A stretch of 64,000 bases of DNA from Idiomarinaceae bacterium. Lineage in GTDB: Bacteria > Pseudomonadota > Gammaproteobacteria > Enterobacterales > Alteromonadaceae. The stretch lies in assembly GCA_002685255.1 (NCBI GenBank), contig NYWU01000001.1, positions 167,974-231,973 on the forward strand. Direction: 5' to 3'. Both the position numbers and the translations under genes were made by a program. Below are positions 37,695-47,829 of the stretch, piece by piece. How positions within the stretch are numbered: position 1 is the first letter of the stretch; each line of letters opens with the position of its first letter. The notes under the pieces are model-generated. The model did not search any database, was not told the origin of the DNA, and saw nothing but the letters and a program-made list of their open reading frames with translations.

Positions 37695-39100
37695 GCGTGT
37701 TGATCTCCCTGTGATTCTGCGTTTTTGTAGTGTTCTTGTAACGCGTTAACGACACGCTCCATGTGTGACGAGCGTGATCCTTTGACCAACACTGTGACGC
37801 GATCATTTGCCGATTGTTGTGTAATGGTTTGTAAAACTTCATTCACAAGCCCATCAATAGATGAGAAGTGTTTACCACCCCGGCCGTTAAATACTTCACT
37901 GGCACTTTGACTCAATACGCCTAAGGTAAAAAACTTACCGATACCGGCTTGAATAGCGTGCTCACCTATTTCTTCGTGGTAAGCGCGCGCTTCCGCGCCG
38001 AGCTCGGCCATATCACCCAGTACCATGATGGTTGTGCCTTGGTAGCTGCCTAACAGGTCAAGCGCCGCCTTGGTCGAGGCCACGCTGGCATTGTAAGTAT
38101 CGTCGATGACAGTTAAGTTATTGGCTAACTGAATTGGCGTGAGTCGCCCTTTGACGGGTGATAAAGTTGCCAATCCAGCGATAATCTCTTCAGCGGACAT
38201 GCCTATTTCAAGGGCAGCAGCACTGGCTGCCAGCGCATTCTTAACGTTATGTAAGCCGCTCAGTTGCAAAGCAACTGTCCAACTCTGGTCATTAATGCTC
38301 AACTTAAATGTGGCTTGCCCCAAGCTATTCAGTTCTATCTCACTCGCGCTAACATCAGCCTGCTCGCTCAAACCGAACGTTTGCAGACGCTTACCAGAAC
38401 GGACTTTTCGCCAACAAGGTAAGTACTCACTTTCATACGGTGTTATAGCAAGCCCACTTTCGGGTAAACCTTGGAAAATTTCAGTTTTTGCTTTGGCAAC
38501 ACCCTGTACCGAACCAAACCCTTCAACGTGTGCGGCACTGACATTGTTTAAAATAGCCACGTCGGGGCGCGTTAATGAGGTGGTATAGGCAATTTCGCCC
38601 GCATGATTAGCGCCGAGTTCAATAACCGCATATTGGTGCTGAGCCTCTAACCGCAATAGCGTTAAAGGTACGCCTATATCGTTATTAAAATTACCAGCGG
38701 TTGCTAGCACCTTGTGGCGTTGACCAATAATGGCTGCCAACATCTCTTTAACCGTAGTTTTTCCGTTACTTCCAGTGATCGCTATGGTTTTTGGTGCCAC
38801 TTCAGCTTTTACCGCAGCGCCTAACTGGCCTAACGCATAACGCGTGTCGTCAACTAGGATATGAGGAATATCGTCAGCTAGCGGTTGTTGGCTGACGATA
38901 GCCGCGGCACCTTTTTCTAGCGCTTGTGGAATAAAATCGTGAGCGTCAAACTGGTCCCCTTTAAGGGCAATAAACAATGCTGACTCTAGGGACGCACGCG
39001 TATCTGTGCTCACCTGATTGATCACCCGTTGCTTGTCGATGATACCGTGAAGCTCACCATGCACGGCGTGTGCAACCCATTCTAAAGATACATCAATCAT
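37688..39100 (-). CDS. murF: UDP-MurNAc-tripeptide--D-Ala-D-Ala ligase
   Basis: A 470-residue ligase that finishes the cytoplasmic pentapeptide precursor. Motifs: [45 protein letters not shown] and [20 protein letters not shown]. It overlaps murE by 8 bp. Confidence 0.97.
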   Translation of the reverse strand: MIDVSLEWVAHAVHGELHGIIDKQRVINQVSTDTRASLESALFIALKGDQFDAHDFIPQALEKGAAAIVSQQPLADDIPHILVDDTRYALGQLGAAVKAEVAPKTIAITGSNGKTTVKEMLAAIIGQRHKVLATAGNFNNDIGVPLTLLRLEAQHQYAVIELGANHAGEIAYTTSLTRPDVAILNNVSAAHVEGFGSVQGVAKAKTEIFQGLPESGLAITPYESEYLPCWRKVRSGKRLQTFGLSEQADVSASEIELNSLGQATFKLSINDQSWTVALQLSGLHNVKNALAASAAALEIGMSAEEIIAGLATLSPVKGRLTPIQLANNLTVIDDTYNASVASTKAALDLLGSYQGTTIMVLGDMAELGAEARAYHEEIGEHAIQAGIGKFFTLGVLSQSASEVFNGRGGKHFSSIDGLVNEVLQTITQQSANDRVTVLVKGSRSSHMERVVNALQEHYKNAESQGDQHAC

Positions 39101-40550
39101 GGCTCACCCCGCTTATCCAGTCCTGCACGAGCTGACGCTCGTTATAATCAATACGCTCTTGACCAATAACTTGATAGTCTTCGTGACCTTTGCCTGCGAG
39201 TAACACTACGTCATCTTTAGCGGCCCGCTCGATAGTATCGAGTACCGCTTGGCGACGACCTTCCATACTATGAACCTTACGTTTATCAGCAATACCTGCC
39301 ATGATGTCAGCAATAATTTGCTGCGGCGCCTCAGTGCGTGGATTGTCGTCGGTCACTACCACACGATCCGCATACTCTGCCGCTACTTGGCCCATTTGCG
39401 GTCGCTTACCACGATCGCGATCGCCCCCACAACCAAATACACACCACAGCTTACCCTTGCAATGTAAACGCAAAGCTTGCAAAACCTGTTGCAACGCATC
39501 AGGTGTATGCGCGTAATCAACGACGACTAAAGGTGAGTCGCCCGCTTGAAACGCTTCCATGCGTCCAGGCACCGGCGTTAATGTCCGACAATGTTCGGCG
39601 ACCGTCGCTAATGAGTGTTGTTGAGCCAACATAATTGCGACCGCACTGACCACGTTATAGACATTGAAGCGACCCAACAGCGGTGTGGCAAATTGAGCGG
39701 AGCGTCCGTGGTAACTGAGCGTAAAAGTCGTGCCATGCTCTGCAAAGGCTAACTCACTGACTCGGATGTGCGCTCGCTCGTTGCCTAGCAGTGAGATTGA
39801 CAGCACGTCTGCTGTACCATCGATCCAACCTGCTAAATAACTGTCATCGATATTGATAATGCGATGGTTCAGTTCAAAGTCTTCAAACAGACGACGTTTG
39901 GCATCCACGTAATGGGTCATGCTGCCGTGGTAATCCAAATGATCACGACTGATATTAGTTGCTACTGCCGCTTCAAAATGCAAAGCCTCGACACGACGCT
40001 GGACCAATGCATGCGATGAGACTTCCATGGCGATAAAATCAGCGCCCTCGGCGACTAACGTCGACAAACGCTGTTGTACGGTGACCGCATCTGGTGTCGT
40101 ATGCTTCTCGGGCAATAGTTGGCCGATCAAACCACTGCCCGTCGTACCAATCACCGCGGCTCTGTAACCCAGCTTTTCTGCTAACTGAGCCGCCAGATGT
40201 GTTACCGACGTTTTGCCATTAGTGCCAGTGACACCAACCACCGTTGCCTGCTTCGACGGGTGATGAAAGAAGCGTCCGGCAATTTCCGATAGTTGCTCTT
40301 TAACACCCGGCATATACAGGCATACCACACCGTTTTTAGTCTCGCTTCGTAAACTAGGTCCCTCAGCCAAGATTGCACGAGCGCCTGCGGTAATCGCCTT
40401 ATCCATGTAATCGCGACCATCGGTGACATACCCCGGCACAGCGACAAATAAGTCGCCGTTGGCGACTTGTCGGCTGTCCAATTTAATACCACTGACCTCA
40501 ACATTAGGCACAGGCATTGGCAATGGAGGCAGTAACTCACGGAGTTGCAT
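39093..40550 (-). CDS. murE: UDP-MurNAc-L-Ala-D-Glu--meso-DAP ligase
   Basis: A 485-residue ligase that adds the third stem residue. The P-loop is VVGVTGTNGKTSVTHL. The DNPRTEAP motif identifies meso-diaminopimelate rather than lysine as the substrate. I chose ATG at 40550 because AGGAGG lies 5 nt upstream; the GTG two codons earlier falls in that Shine-Dalgarno. It overlaps the ftsI end by 14 bp. Confidence 0.97.
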   Translation of the reverse strand: MQLRELLPPLPMPVPNVEVSGIKLDSRQVANGDLFVAVPGYVTDGRDYMDKAITAGARAILAEGPSLRSETKNGVVCLYMPGVKEQLSEIAGRFFHHPSKQATVVGVTGTNGKTSVTHLAAQLAEKLGYRAAVIGTTGSGLIGQLLPEKHTTPDAVTVQQRLSTLVAEGADFIAMEVSSHALVQRRVEALHFEAAVATNISRDHLDYHGSMTHYVDAKRRLFEDFELNHRIINIDDSYLAGWIDGTADVLSISLLGNERAHIRVSELAFAEHGTTFTLSYHGRSAQFATPLLGRFNVYNVVSAVAIMLAQQHSLATVAEHCRTLTPVPGRMEAFQAGDSPLVVVDYAHTPDALQQVLQALRLHCKGKLWCVFGCGGDRDRGKRPQMGQVAAEYADRVVVTDDNPRTEAPQQIIADIMAGIADKRKVHSMEGRRQAVLDTIERAAKDDVVLLAGKGHEDYQVIGQERIDYNERQLVQDWISGVSHD

Positions 40551-42303
40551 CTGCACCTCCTACAAAGCCCGCTGCTTTCATCGGTTGCGACGTCATATCG
40601 TCTGGTGGAACATTAAGTAGCCGCATGGTTTGCGACACAATGCTCGAGAACACCGGCGCCGCTGCTGTGCCGCCGTAATAGTCGTCGGTTCCTGGTTCAT
40701 TGATGGTGACAACGACCACAATTTCAGGATTGGATGCCGGTGCAATCCCGGCAAACAGAGCGACATACTCGTCACCATAACCACCGGTCGCACGCGCCTT
40801 GCGGCTAGTGCCCGTTTTACCAGCAATACGATAACCTGGCACTTGCGCTGCAGTGGCGGTACCGTCAGAAACGACGCGTTCCATCATGTGCAGAACAGCA
40901 CGGGTATTGTCGGGGTTAAATACTTGTTCAGATTCAGGTTTAGATTCGCGACGAAATACCGTTAGGGGCATGTCGCGTCCACCGTTAGCTATCATCGTAT
41001 ACGCTTTTGCGAGTTGGAGCGTGGTCGCAGACAGGCCGTAACCATAAGACAATGTTGCCAACTCAAAATCTGACCACCGACGACGCGTGGTCAATAGTCC
41101 GTAGCTCTCACCTAAAAGCGACACCCCGGTATCGGAGCCAAACCCAGCGTCGAAGTATGTTTCGAGCAGTTTATCAACACCCAGCTCAAGCGCCATAGTG
41201 GTAACACCCACGTTAGACGAGTGCTCCAGTACCTCGGTCAGCGACAATTTGCCCAAGTTACGGTGATCACTCACGCGGCGACCGCCGATACGCAACCAAC
41301 CTGGATTGGTATCAATGATATCGCCCACTTTATGGGTGCCATGCTCTAACGCGCTTAATACGACTAAAGGCTTGACAGTAGAGCCGGGCTCGTAGGCATC
41401 GGTAATCGTACGGTTACGCATCTTAAAGCTTTGTAAGTCCGCACGATTATTAGGGTTGTAGGACGGGCTATTGACCATAGCCAACAGTTCACCTGTTTTT
41501 ACATTGACCACAACAGCCGAACCCGAAGTTGCCTGATTGTAGCGCACGGCTTTTTTCAGCTCGGTATAGGCAGTCGCTTGGATCCGCTGGTCAATGCTAA
41601 GTGTTAATTGTTTAGGTGGCTGCGCATCTGTTTGGCTAATTTCCTCAATAACCCGCCCTTGCGCGTCCTTGCGGTAAACTCGCTTACCGGGGGTACCGGT
41701 TAAGTGATCATCATATAATAGTTCAAGCCCTTCCTGACCTTGACCATCGATATTGGTAATACCCACAACATGTGCACTAATTTCTCCGGTTGGATAATAC
41801 CGACGCGATTCTGTTTTTAAGTAAACGCCCGGAATACCAAGCTGACGCACGTAGTCCGCTTCACTGGGTGATACTTTGCGCTGTAAATAAACAAAGCGAC
41901 GTTCGGGGTCGTCGACTTTAGCTAATAGTTCATCTCGATTCATTCGAAACGTTTCCGCTAGCGCTTGCCAACGGCGCTGATCAGCAAGCGCGCCGCTTTC
42001 TGCAATACGCTTCGGATCGGCCCAAACCGTTTCTACCGGAACACTCACCGCGAGCTCTCGGCCATTGCGGTCGACGATCATGCCCCGTTGCACGCCTAAA
42101 CTATCGGAACGCAGACTACGCAGGTCACCTTGCAAGGAGTACTGCTCTGGATTGATCACTTGAATATAGGCGGCTCGCGCTACCAAGATGCTAAACACAA
42201 AAAACAGCACGCCCAACGCGGTGACAAAGCGCCAGCGCGTACCCGCCGGACTAAGCTTCTTAGTATTACGTTGGTTTTTCTTGGGTGCGCGCTTTATTGC
42301 CAT
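40537..42303 (-). CDS. ftsI: septal transpeptidase FtsI (PBP3)
   Basis: A 588-residue class B penicillin-binding protein that crosslinks septal peptidoglycan with FtsW. A basic cytoplasmic tail precedes one membrane helix (about 25-48, FVTALGVLFFVFSILVARA). The pedestal domain follows, then the transpeptidase motifs STVK (Ser308), SSN (362-364) and KTGTSRK. Overlaps ftsL by 10 bp. Confidence 0.97.
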   Translation of the reverse strand: MAIKRAPKKNQRNTKKLSPAGTRWRFVTALGVLFFVFSILVARAAYIQVINPEQYSLQGDLRSLRSDSLGVQRGMIVDRNGRELAVSVPVETVWADPKRIAESGALADQRRWQALAETFRMNRDELLAKVDDPERRFVYLQRKVSPSEADYVRQLGIPGVYLKTESRRYYPTGEISAHVVGITNIDGQGQEGLELLYDDHLTGTPGKRVYRKDAQGRVIEEISQTDAQPPKQLTLSIDQRIQATAYTELKKAVRYNQATSGSAVVVNVKTGELLAMVNSPSYNPNNRADLQSFKMRNRTITDAYEPGSTVKPLVVLSALEHGTHKVGDIIDTNPGWLRIGGRRVSDHRNLGKLSLTEVLEHSSNVGVTTMALELGVDKLLETYFDAGFGSDTGVSLLGESYGLLTTRRRWSDFELATLSYGYGLSATTLQLAKAYTMIANGGRDMPLTVFRRESKPESEQVFNPDNTRAVLHMMERVVSDGTATAAQVPGYRIAGKTGTSRKARATGGYGDEYVALFAGIAPASNPEIVVVVTINEPGTDDYYGGTAAAPVFSSIVSQTMRLLNVPPDDMTSQPMKAAGFVGGADATP

Positions 42304-42611
42304 GGCACTAGCACCTCATGTTTGGCATCGACATCGATCATGCCGAGTTGTTCTTGAGCAATCCGTTCGACGCGACTATGTTCAGTCAGTGCAGTTTGTT
42401 CGAGCACCAAGTGACGCCACTCACGATCGATTCTATCTTGTGTCGACAATAACTCATCCCGCTCACTGGTCAGTAAGCGATTTTGATGGGCGGTGTAGAT
42501 CACAGTTAATGCTGATCCAATCACAGCGATCGCGAGTGCAATCACCCATTTGAAGCGCGTTAAGTCTTGCAGCAGCATGACCGGCAACGAAGGATAGCGT
42601 GTCTTAACCAT
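42294..42611 (-). CDS. ftsL: cell division protein FtsL
   Basis: A 105-residue bitopic protein with one membrane helix ([21 protein letters not shown]) and a periplasmic coiled coil with the AWI/CCD-type region [22 protein letters not shown]. It binds FtsB and FtsQ and activates FtsWI. Identified by position, size and topology as much as by sequence. Overlaps rsmH by 8 bp. Confidence 0.93.
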   Translation of the reverse strand: MVKTRYPSLPVMLLQDLTRFKWVIALAIAVIGSALTVIYTAHQNRLLTSERDELLSTQDRIDREWRHLVLEQTALTEHSRVERIAQEQLGMIDVDAKHEVLVPWQ

Positions 42612-43551
42612 GTGCTAACCTCCGTGCGATACGTAACACCGAACTGCGTGCGCGTGGGTTCAACTCAAGCTCTGCTGCACTGGGTTTAATCGCCTTGCTT
42701 TCCAGTGCTAAACGACGATCTTTATTCAGTTCTGCTTCAGTGATCGGCAGCCCAGGGGGTACCTGTTTGGGTTGGCTGTGAGTTCGCATAAAGCGTTTCA
42801 CGATGCGATCTTCCAAACTATGAAAACTGATGACAACTAGGCGCCCATCTTCTTTTAACGCAGTCAACGACGCTTCTAGCGCATCTTCGATTTGTTCTAA
42901 CTCACGATTCACATGTATGCGAATCGCCTGGAAGCTACGGGTCGCAGGATGCTTATGCTTTTCTTTCGATGGCACTAACCGGCCGATCAACTCAGCTAGT
43001 TGACGGGTTCGAGTAAACGGCTTTTGTTCACGATCATGAACAATGGCTCGCGCAATTTTTCGCGCAAACCGTTCTTCACCGTAGGTTTTCAACACATAAG
43101 TAATATCATCTTCTTCGGCGTAACTAAGCCAGTCTGCAGCCGTTTCACCACGACTGCTATCCATACGCATATCTAAAGGTCCGTCACGCATGAAACTAAA
43201 ACCACGCTCAGCATCATCAAGTTGTGGGGATGAGACGCCAAGATCAAATAAAATACCTGTGACTTGGTGAGCAAGCTGTTGCTGCTCTATGATGCGCGCA
43301 AGATCGCTAAATGGGGTGTGAATAATACTAAAGCGCTCATCATCTGCCAGCGCTTGGGCTGACGCTATTGCCTGTGGGTCTTGGTCAAGGGCAATGACAC
43401 GCCCTTTGGGGGATAATTTGTTCAGTAACGCACGCGTATGACCGCCACGACCGAAGGTGGCGTCTATATAGATCCCATCGGGGTCCGTCACAAGTGCGTG
43501 AATGGACTCCTCGAGGAGCACTGAAATATGCGGTGCGTTTTGCTCAGTCAT
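42604..43551 (-). CDS. rsmH: 16S rRNA m4C1402 methyltransferase
   Basis: A 315-residue SAM-dependent N4-cytosine methyltransferase (MraW). The family opening [13 protein letters not shown], the SAM motif [16 protein letters not shown] and the [17 protein letters not shown] motif are present. Its partner RsmI, which makes the 2'-O-methyl of the same C1402, is encoded about 1.1 kb away at 44670-45545. One-base overlap with mraZ (TAATG). Confidence 0.97.
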   Translation of the reverse strand: MTEQNAPHISVLLEESIHALVTDPDGIYIDATFGRGGHTRALLNKLSPKGRVIALDQDPQAIASAQALADDERFSIIHTPFSDLARIIEQQQLAHQVTGILFDLGVSSPQLDDAERGFSFMRDGPLDMRMDSSRGETAADWLSYAEEDDITYVLKTYGEERFARKIARAIVHDREQKPFTRTRQLAELIGRLVPSKEKHKHPATRSFQAIRIHVNRELEQIEDALEASLTALKEDGRLVVISFHSLEDRIVKRFMRTHSQPKQVPPGLPITEAELNKDRRLALESKAIKPSAAELELNPRARSSVLRIARRLAHG

Positions 43552-44009
43552 TAAAGTGAAAAGTCTTCTAGTCGTTCATTTAACTCAAAGTCACCTTCTT
43601 GTTCGACCTTGAGATCCTCTGCAATCTGCTGCTGCCAAGCCTCTTCTGACCAAATTTCAAATTTATTCAGTTGCCCAACTAACATCAGTTTTTTCTCTAG
43701 CCCTGCATGCAAACGCAGCGGCGAGGAAATCAGTAAGCGACCATTTTTATCCATGTCGCAATCGTCAGCGTGGCCCAGTAAAAGGCGCTGCAAGCGTCGC
43801 TCGGTGGGGTTCATGCTGGATAACTGTGTCAATTTTTTCTCGATGACTTGCCATTCTGGTAATGGGTATAACAACAGGCACGGCTGCTTGATATCGATGG
43901 TGCAGACCATCTTACCGTCACAGTCGATCGACAGCGCATGACGATACTTGGCGGGTATAGCCAAGCGTCCTTTACTGTCTAAGTTTATTGTTGTTGCACC
44001 ACGAAACAT
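43551..44009 (-). CDS. mraZ: MraZ transcriptional repressor of the dcw cluster
   Basis: A 152-residue AbrB-like double-SpoVT fold protein that in E. coli represses its own operon. It starts [19 protein letters not shown], and a second repeat contains the DKNGRLLI motif. The ATG at 44009, with AGGTGA upstream, gives the standard length; 16 more open codons upstream are not used. The matching operator is visible just upstream. Confidence 0.96.
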   Translation of the reverse strand: MFRGATTINLDSKGRLAIPAKYRHALSIDCDGKMVCTIDIKQPCLLLYPLPEWQVIEKKLTQLSSMNPTERRLQRLLLGHADDCDMDKNGRLLISSPLRLHAGLEKKLMLVGQLNKFEIWSEEAWQQQIAEDLKVEQEGDFELNERLEDFSL

Positions 44010-44030
44010 GATGTCACCTGATCGTTGCGA

Positions 44031-44057
44031 TCCACAATTATCCACAAATCCCCACAA
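44031..44057 (-). promoter_or_regulatory. MraZ operator: three 10-bp-spaced TTGTGG repeats
   Basis: On the minus strand TTGTGG occurs three times at exactly 10-bp intervals (complement of CCACAA at 44032, 44042 and 44052). This matches the known MraZ site of three direct repeats with 5-nt spacers. A fourth GTGGGA lies between the -35 and -10. The plus strand of the middle copy reads TTATCCACA (44038-44046), a perfect DnaA-box consensus. Confidence 0.75.
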
Positions 44058-44063
44058 TGTTAC

Positions 44064-44093
44064 AGTCTAGGTAGATAAGATTCCCACTGTCAA
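44064..44093 (-). promoter_or_regulatory. mraZ (dcw) promoter
   Basis: A perfect TTGACA -35 (44088-44093) and a TAGACT -10 (44064-44069) with an 18-bp spacer. The transcript would start around 44057, inside the MraZ repeats, giving a leader of about 45-50 nt. Confidence 0.7.
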
Positions 44094-44263
44094 GTTTTAT
44101 CACGCGCCTAAACACGCTTTTACACAGGCTTTATCAGCTCCGAGGAATAGCTTGAGAGCCGTTAAGAAAGATATCGATCTCAACGCAGACCCGATCGGGA
44201 TCAGTTAAGTGAATGATAATTATAAATTAATTAGGCGTTATAACTGGACGGTCAATAAAGAAA

Positions 44264-44627
44264 GGAGGTGAAGAAGCCCGCCGATAAGCCGGGTTTTGTC
44301 GTGGACAATCATTCATCTAGTAATACGGTTGCCCGTATTCTCAAGCAGTCTACCCGGGTTCAACGCGGGCCGCGCCAACGAACCCCTATTTGACCTTGCT
44401 CCGAGTGGAGTTTACCGTGCCACGTACTGTTGCCAGACGCGCGGTGTGCTCTTACCACACCCTTTCACCCTTACCTGAGCCGCAAGCGGCCATCGGCGGT
44501 TTGCTCTCTGTTGCACTAGTCGTCAGCTTTCACTGCCCAGGCGTTACCTGGCACTCTGCCCTATGGAGCCCGGACTTTCCTCCCCTTACCGAAAACGATA
44601 AGCAGCGATTGCCTGGCAGGCTTCTTC
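44264..44627 (-). ncRNA. rnpB: RNase P RNA (class A)
   Basis: The catalytic RNA of RNase P, which matures the 5' ends of tRNAs. On the minus strand the conserved GAGGAAAGTCCGGGCTCC, AACAGAGAGCAAACCG, TAAGGGTGAAAGGGTG, AGTTAGCG-region equivalents and the 3' CCCGGCTTATCGGC are readable and align with the E. coli RNA. The terminal helix P1 forms from GAAGAAGCCTGCC at the 5' end (from 44627) and GGCGGGCTTCTTC at the 3' end (to 44270). The exact 3' end is estimated. It lies between rsmI and mraZ. Confidence 0.95.
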
Positions 44628-44635
44628 AGGCGGCG

Positions 44636-44664
44636 ATTCTACGCATTTAGCCGACGCTATACAA
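44636..44664 (-). promoter_or_regulatory. rnpB promoter
   Basis: TTGTAT -35 (44659-44664), 17-bp spacer, TAGAAT -10 (44636-44641) and a GC-rich discriminator CGCCGCC before the mapped-by-homology 5' end at about 44627. GC-rich discriminators are typical of ppGpp-repressed stable RNA promoters; E. coli rnpB is of this kind. Confidence 0.6.
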
Positions 44665-44669
44665 ATGTT

Positions 44670-45545
44670 TTAGTCGTCTGACTGGGCAATCGCCCATTGG
44701 TAAAGTGCATTTTTGCGGCCACCATAAAGCTCAGCTGTCACCGCGGCTGCTTTTTTCAAAGGCAGGTGCTGCATTAATAAGGTAACGGCGCGTTGCTGCT
44801 CCACGCTGATTTGATCGTCCTGCGCGGTTTCCTTCTCGACGCCACCGATCATCAACACCATTTCGCCGCGCTTTTGGTTGCTGTCTTCATGCATTTGGGC
44901 AAGCAATTCACTCGCGGTTCCGCTCAAATAGGTTTCATATTGCTTTGACAACTCACGGGCTAACACCACATGACGACAGGGCAAGATTTCAGCGAGATCT
45001 TCAAGGCATGATTCAATCCGGTGCGGGCTTTCATAAAACACAACAGAACGGGTTTGATCGGCTAGGTGTGCAAACGCCTTTTTACGCGCCGCAGATTTGG
45101 CGGGCAGGAAGCCCTCAAACATAAATTTGTCCGTTGCTAAGCCAGAACCGGCGAGCGCCGTTACAAAAGCGCAGGCACCTGGTAACGCGACAACGGGGAT
45201 CTGCTCCGCGCGACATTCGCGCACAATCACATAGCCGGGGTCACTGATGAGCGGCATGCCGGCGTCACTGATCAATGCAATATTTAAACCTTGCTTCAGC
45301 TTTTCAATCAGTTGCCCTGCTCGACTACTCTCGTTGTGCTCATGCACTGACAACACCTGCGTACTAACATTATATTGTTGCAGTAAAGGTCTACTATGAC
45401 GTGTATCTTCCGCAGCAATTAGGTCAACCTGCTGTAAAGTCGTCACCGCTCGTTCCGTCATATCCGCCAAATTACCTATTGGAGTCGGCACAATATATAA
45501 CGTTCCTAAGCTTTGCGATGACTTTTCACTTTGTTGCTGTGACAT
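44670..45545 (-). CDS. rsmI: 16S rRNA 2'-O-methyltransferase RsmI (C1402)
   Basis: A 291-residue tetrapyrrole-methylase-fold enzyme. Motifs: LYIVPTPIGNLADMTERAV, AEDTRHSRPLLQ, ISDAGMPLISDPGYVIV and SPHRIESCLEDL. With RsmH it forms m4Cm1402 in the ribosomal P site. Divergent from lpoA across 79 bp. Confidence 0.97.
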   Translation of the reverse strand: MSQQQSEKSSQSLGTLYIVPTPIGNLADMTERAVTTLQQVDLIAAEDTRHSRPLLQQYNVSTQVLSVHEHNESSRAGQLIEKLKQGLNIALISDAGMPLISDPGYVIVRECRAEQIPVVALPGACAFVTALAGSGLATDKFMFEGFLPAKSAARKKAFAHLADQTRSVVFYESPHRIESCLEDLAEILPCRHVVLARELSKQYETYLSGTASELLAQMHEDSNQKRGEMVLMIGGVEKETAQDDQISVEQQRAVTLLMQHLPLKKAAAVTAELYGGRKNALYQWAIAQSDD

Positions 45546-45624
45546 GGTGATTCCGTTGTGTTGTAATTCGAGTAGCGACTTATAGTATCATTTAACTTTA
45601 AACACGTGATAATTTTGCTAGGCG

Positions 45625-47478
45625 GTGAGTGTGAACGTATCGAGTCAATCTAAAGGTTTATCATTAGCGACCTACGCTAAACGGGCTATCATTTGTTTGG
45701 CCGCCGCCTTGCTTATAAGCTGTGCACAGTCGCCTCAGCGCAGTACTCAGCCAACCACCTCACCCGTTGAGCAAAACGTTGTTACACCTGCCAATAAAGG
45801 CGATACCTTGACCGCCGAGCAGTGGCTGGAAAAAGCGCGTAATGAAGGTAATGCAGCGAGCCAACAAATGGCATTAGTCGAGGCCTCTTTCGCGTTTCAG
45901 AATCAGGGCAATTATCAACGCAGCGCAGCTATTCTGTCGCAACTTGACCCAACGACAATGCGCCCCTCAGATAAACGGTTATATGCGCTGTCGCTGGCAC
46001 GCTGGTATCATCATAGTGGTGAGTGGCAACAAGTGGTTGAACAACTTGCTCCGATCATGAATCAATTCACTGATCGCCAGTTAAAACGTACCTCCTTGTT
46101 GCTCATCGCCGACGCTTACCAACAGCAAAAGCATTATTGGCAAGCCTTGAGTTACTTAGATGAGGCTTATCAAACCGATAGTAATATGAACCTCGATACG
46201 CTGTGGTCGGTCGCGCGCCAAGTGAACAGCGAGCAACTACCTTCACAACGCCCCAACCGTACGAGCTTGGCGGGTTGGTGGCGGCTGATTGAGTCCACTC
46301 ACCGGGCGCAATCTGCCGATAATCTGAAACAGGCGCTCGAGCAATGGCTAACTGCCTACAATCAACATTATGCCCGTTCAATTGTTGAGAGTTTCATAAC
46401 TCATAACGACTTTCAGGTGATTAAAGAAGTGGCGGTACTGCTGCCGTTGTCGGGGAGTTATCGACTACAAGGCGAAGCCGTGCGCGATGGCATTATCGCG
46501 TCAGCGGCGCAGCTCGCTGACGTGCATGTACGATTTTATGATACTGAAGCAGAAGACTTAACCGCACTGCAAGCCCGTCTGCTTGAAAACGAGCAGCAAT
46601 TCGTCATCGGGCCGCTATTGAAAAAACATGTCAATGCTTGGGTTCAACAACCGATGCTCGGCGTTACACAAGTTTACTTAAACCAGCCTGAATTGCCCGA
46701 TGATGTCATTATTCCGAGTGGTCATGTGACCTTCGCATTAGATAGTGAAACAGAAGCGGCACAAGCGGCTGACTACATTTCAGAAACAGCGAAACTCAGC
46801 AGTATCATTTTTGCGGCCAAAAGCGGTGCTGGTACTAAAATGGTCAATGCCTACAAACGCAGTTGGCCGACAGATAGTGAACGGACGGTTGAAAGCAGTT
46901 GGTATAGTAGCACTGAAGAAATGCAGTCCGCTGTTGAACATGCGTTAGGCGTCGCAGCGAGCGCGGAGCGTATTAGAAATGTAAAGATTGCAGCAGGTAA
47001 GATTATCGTCGATGCGCAAGAGCGCAGTCGTAGCGACGTCGATGCGATATACATTGCAGGTAATCTAGAACAAGCCCGACTTCTTAAGCCCTTTATTGAT
47101 GTGAACCTGTCGCCCTTCGCACCGCCCGCCGATGTGTTTGCCAGTTCAGCCATTCACCGTGTAACTAATCAAACAGGGGACAACGACCTACGCGGTATTG
47201 TATTTACCGAAGCGCCTATTTTGTTGCCTAACCAGCAACCGTTTGCCATCAACACCTGGTTGAAGCTACACGCTAATGCGGATTTAAACGATGCGCGGTT
47301 AGTAGCAATGGGACACGATAGCCTTACGGTATTGGAGCAGATCGACTCGTTACGCTGGATGCGTGGAAAGTCCATCAGCGGGATGACAGGCCGACTTTCC
47401 ATACATTTAAATAATATTCATCGTCAGATGAGTTGGGCTAAATTGACGCCATCAGAGGTCAACGTTATCAAGCCCTAA
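45625..47478 (+). CDS. lpoA: LpoA, outer-membrane lipoprotein activator of PBP1A
   Basis: A 617-residue LppC-family lipoprotein. The signal ends at the lipobox LISC (Cys33). An N-terminal helical TPR-like domain (about 60-260) leads to a C-terminal periplasmic-binding-like domain (about 270-610, beginning VAVLLPLSGSYRLQGEAVRDGI). It reaches from the outer membrane to activate PBP1A. The start is GTG; a second GTG two codons later cannot be excluded. Confidence 0.93.
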   Translation: MSVNVSSQSKGLSLATYAKRAIICLAAALLISCAQSPQRSTQPTTSPVEQNVVTPANKGDTLTAEQWLEKARNEGNAASQQMALVEASFAFQNQGNYQRSAAILSQLDPTTMRPSDKRLYALSLARWYHHSGEWQQVVEQLAPIMNQFTDRQLKRTSLLLIADAYQQQKHYWQALSYLDEAYQTDSNMNLDTLWSVARQVNSEQLPSQRPNRTSLAGWWRLIESTHRAQSADNLKQALEQWLTAYNQHYARSIVESFITHNDFQVIKEVAVLLPLSGSYRLQGEAVRDGIIASAAQLADVHVRFYDTEAEDLTALQARLLENEQQFVIGPLLKKHVNAWVQQPMLGVTQVYLNQPELPDDVIIPSGHVTFALDSETEAAQAADYISETAKLSSIIFAAKSGAGTKMVNAYKRSWPTDSERTVESSWYSSTEEMQSAVEHALGVAASAERIRNVKIAAGKIIVDAQERSRSDVDAIYIAGNLEQARLLKPFIDVNLSPFAPPADVFASSAIHRVTNQTGDNDLRGIVFTEAPILLPNQQPFAINTWLKLHANADLNDARLVAMGHDSLTVLEQIDSLRWMRGKSISGMTGRLSIHLNNIHRQMSWAKLTPSEVNVIKP

Positions 47479-47828
47479 TGTCTACCAGAAAACGTGGAAT
47501 TGAAGGAGAGTCGCAAGCGAGTCGTTTCTTACGCAAGCATGGGCTCAATATTGTGCAACACAATTACCGTGTACCCTGCGGTGAAATTGATATCATTTGT
47601 CGCCAACGCGATACCTGGATATTTGTCGAGGTTAAACGACGTAAAAATAGCGAGTTTGCCTCAATTTTAGAACAAATTACTACGCGTCAGTGTCAACGCA
47701 TCAGACGCGCCGCGCAGTACTTTTTAGTTGAACAACAAGTAAATGAGTACCTCGCAAAGATGCGCTTTGATATTATTACAATAAATGATAGCCAGGTTAC
47801 GATTGAATGGTACAAGGACGCTTTTTAG
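47478..47828 (+). CDS. yraN: YraN family (UPF0102) nuclease-like protein
   Basis: A 116-residue protein with the restriction-endonuclease-like core GEIDIICRQRDTWIFVEVKRRK (Asp, Glu-x-Lys), as in Holliday-junction-resolvase folds. Activity is unproven for the family. The ATG overlaps the lpoA stop by one base, the same order as in E. coli. Confidence 0.93.
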   Translation: MSTRKRGIEGESQASRFLRKHGLNIVQHNYRVPCGEIDIICRQRDTWIFVEVKRRKNSEFASILEQITTRQCQRIRRAAQYFLVEQQVNEYLAKMRFDIITINDSQVTIEWYKDAF

Positions 47829-47829
47829 C

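Noticed and set aside
44188-44202. GACCCGATCGGGATC palindrome between rnpB and mraZ, considered as an rnpB terminator.
   Set aside because: No T run follows in the direction of rnpB, and the stem is short; it may be a chance palindrome.
44264-44660. Open frames on both strands across the RNase P region, and an AAAGGAGGTG that looks like a perfect Shine-Dalgarno at 44260-44269.
   Set aside because: The region is the structured rnpB RNA; the GGAGGTG is the complement of its 3' end CACCTCC, and no start codon with a real protein follows.
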